NCBI GenBank assembly: GCA_900768625.1
Contig: CAAGDO010000243.1
Location: forward strand, 1 to 44,085
Direction: 5' to 3'
Length of the DNA: 44,085 bases
DNA from: Bacteroidaceae bacterium
GTDB lineage: Bacteria; Bacteroidota; Bacteroidia; Bacteroidales; Bacteroidaceae
Each line of letters begins with the position of its first letter. The stretch's first letter is position 1. Below, one piece after another: positions 43,397 to 44,085 of this stretch. The notes below the pieces were generated by a model. The model was not told the DNA's origin. It saw only the letters and a program-made list of their open reading frames with translations, and did not search any database. Position numbers and translations under genes: made by a program.

Positions 43397-43912
43397 TCAC
43401 CAGTCAGCCACAGTGGCATTGAAAATCTGGTCGCACAGGTCCTTGACCATTTCCGTCACGAGCTGTTCCTGCACAGCCGCAAGCTGGAGATTCGAGTCAT
43501 ACTGCGTGGTGGCGGAGAACTGCTTCTCCCACTTCTCGTTGGTCTTTGCATTCGAGAAGCGGATATTCACCGTCATGCGAAGCTGCACCTGCGAAGAATA
43601 GCCGTCCGCAGCCACTGCCTTGTTGAACTGGTCATAGCCCGTGATTTCGCCCGCAATGTGGAGGTCGCCGCTGCGCTTCACGAGTTTCAGGCGCGTCTGA
43701 TTGGCATATTGGTCCTGCAGCTTGTTGTTGAACATAGCCTCCATCGGAGCCCAGCCGTAGGGAGCACGATTGGCAATCTTGTCGATCTGAATGGTCTTGA
43801 TGATATCGTAGTTGATACTGGTACCCGTGAACTGATACTTCACGCTGCAAGCCGCAACGAGCAGCGTCAGGGCGAGGGAAATGATGAGGTTGAAATAGCG
43901 GCGCATGTTCAT
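43397..43912 (-). CDS. lptE: LptE-family LPS assembly lipoprotein
   Basis: A 171-residue outer-membrane lipoprotein. The signal peptide ends in the lipobox LVAAC (acylated Cys at about residue 22), followed by SVKYQFTGTSI. Family features include the NNKLQDQYANQTRLKLV region, the SGDLHIAGEITGYD strand and the C-terminal helix LVTEMVKDLCDQIFNATVAD. In Gram-negatives LptE plugs the LptD barrel that delivers LPS to the cell surface. It starts the operon with the TPR-like gene and secG. A second ATG two codons in is equally possible. A repeat copy lies 21 bases upstream. Confidence 0.92.
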   Translation of the reverse strand: MNMRRYFNLIISLALTLLVAACSVKYQFTGTSINYDIIKTIQIDKIANRAPYGWAPMEAMFNNKLQDQYANQTRLKLVKRSGDLHIAGEITGYDQFNKAVAADGYSSQVQLRMTVNIRFSNAKTNEKWEKQFSATTQYDSNLQLAAVQEQLVTEMVKDLCDQIFNATVADW

Positions 43913-43933
43913 GTTCGTTTGGTTCGTGATGGA

Positions 43934-43998
43934 GAAGTCGTCTAAACTTTTCTGACGAAGATTTGATTTGAAGTTTGAGCTCTTCTAAATTCAATCTT
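43934..43998 (-). repeat. 65-bp intergenic repeat, copy 4
   Basis: Identical over 65 bases to copy 1 (37645-37709). It lies 21 bases upstream of the lptE start codon in the same relative orientation as the other copies. Confidence 0.92.
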
Positions 43999-44011
43999 CA
44001 CCTTTCTTTTT

Positions 44012-44079
44012 GGCCGTTTTTTGCCCTTTCATCGGTCGTGTAGCTCGCTACACTCCCTCTTCAAGGCCCAAAAACGCCT
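44012..44079. repeat. Foldback hairpin at the window end
   Basis: GGCCGTTTTTTGCCCTT (44012-44028) pairs imperfectly with AAGGCCCAAAAACGCCT (44063-44079). The apex GTGTAGC-TC-GCTACAC (44038-44053) is a perfect stem and aligns with the apex of the foldback at 31986-32171 (shared TC-GTC---TAGC-CGCTA--CTCC-TC). The element may continue past the window. Confidence 0.75.
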
Positions 44080-44085
44080 CAAAAA

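Overview
The window is a chromosomal segment from a member of the Bacteroidota, most likely order Bacteroidales and close to Prevotella/Segatella. Several things point this way. Promoters have the Bacteroidetes form (TTTG, about 19 bases, TAnnTTTG). The bL28-bL33-DUF4295-FtsY-RimO-HU gene order, an RprX/RprY-like two-component pair, DUF6452/DUF6048, DUF4827 and HU-CCDC81/SPOR proteins are all typical of the group. The tmRNA (minus strand) encodes the tag GENKFALAA. The genus is an inference; no rRNA is present. No CRISPR array, prophage or intact insertion sequence was seen.

Layout. 1-1620: a tandem repeat, then an SDR oxidoreductase and a HAD phosphatase on the minus strand. 2036-16201 (plus): a phosphohexomutase, a NudC-type pyrophosphatase, two large tandem paralogues of unknown function, a DUF4199 membrane protein with a polyprenyl-type glycosyltransferase, DUF6452/DUF6048, ApbE, a Crp/Fnr regulator, methionine aminopeptidase, TsaD and a CinA-C amidase. 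16365-21813 (plus): L28, L33, DUF4295, FtsY, RimO, a small HU protein and a membrane-spanning HU-LysM fusion. 22063-22458: tmRNA. 22624-28624 (plus): a small membrane protein with Gly-Tyr repeats, KdsA and KdsD (Kdo synthesis), a phospholipase D/cardiolipin synthase-like protein, an acyltransferase and a frameshifted metallo-beta-lactamase-fold hydrolase. 28739-30781 (minus): a GH20 beta-hexosaminidase. 31006-32695 (plus): an unknown acidic protein, a SUI1/YciH factor and a nitroreductase. 32902-43912 (minus): a DUF4827 lipoprotein, RprY/RprX, ComF, a small secreted protein, an FHA protein, a HU-CCDC81/SPOR membrane protein, a ComEA-like helix-hairpin-helix protein, a membrane protein, SecG, a TPR-like protein and LptE.

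Most genes are core housekeeping: translation and tRNA/ribosome modification, SRP/Sec export, and envelope biogenesis (Kdo, LptE, phospholipid, glycosyl transfer). Four features are less ordinary. (1) The tandem paralogues at 4789-8604 have a C-terminal region that looks like the helicase-associated XPB/Ssl2 N-terminal-like family, but no helicase motor. (2) A 65-bp intergenic repeat occurs four times in the last 7 kb, each time 18-30 bases upstream of a minus-strand start codon and in the same orientation. (3) A 186-bp foldback element (31986-32171) and a hairpin at the window end (44012-44079) share a TAGC-NN-GCTA apex. (4) Two separate membrane proteins join a HU-fold cytoplasmic domain to a peptidoglycan-binding periplasmic domain.
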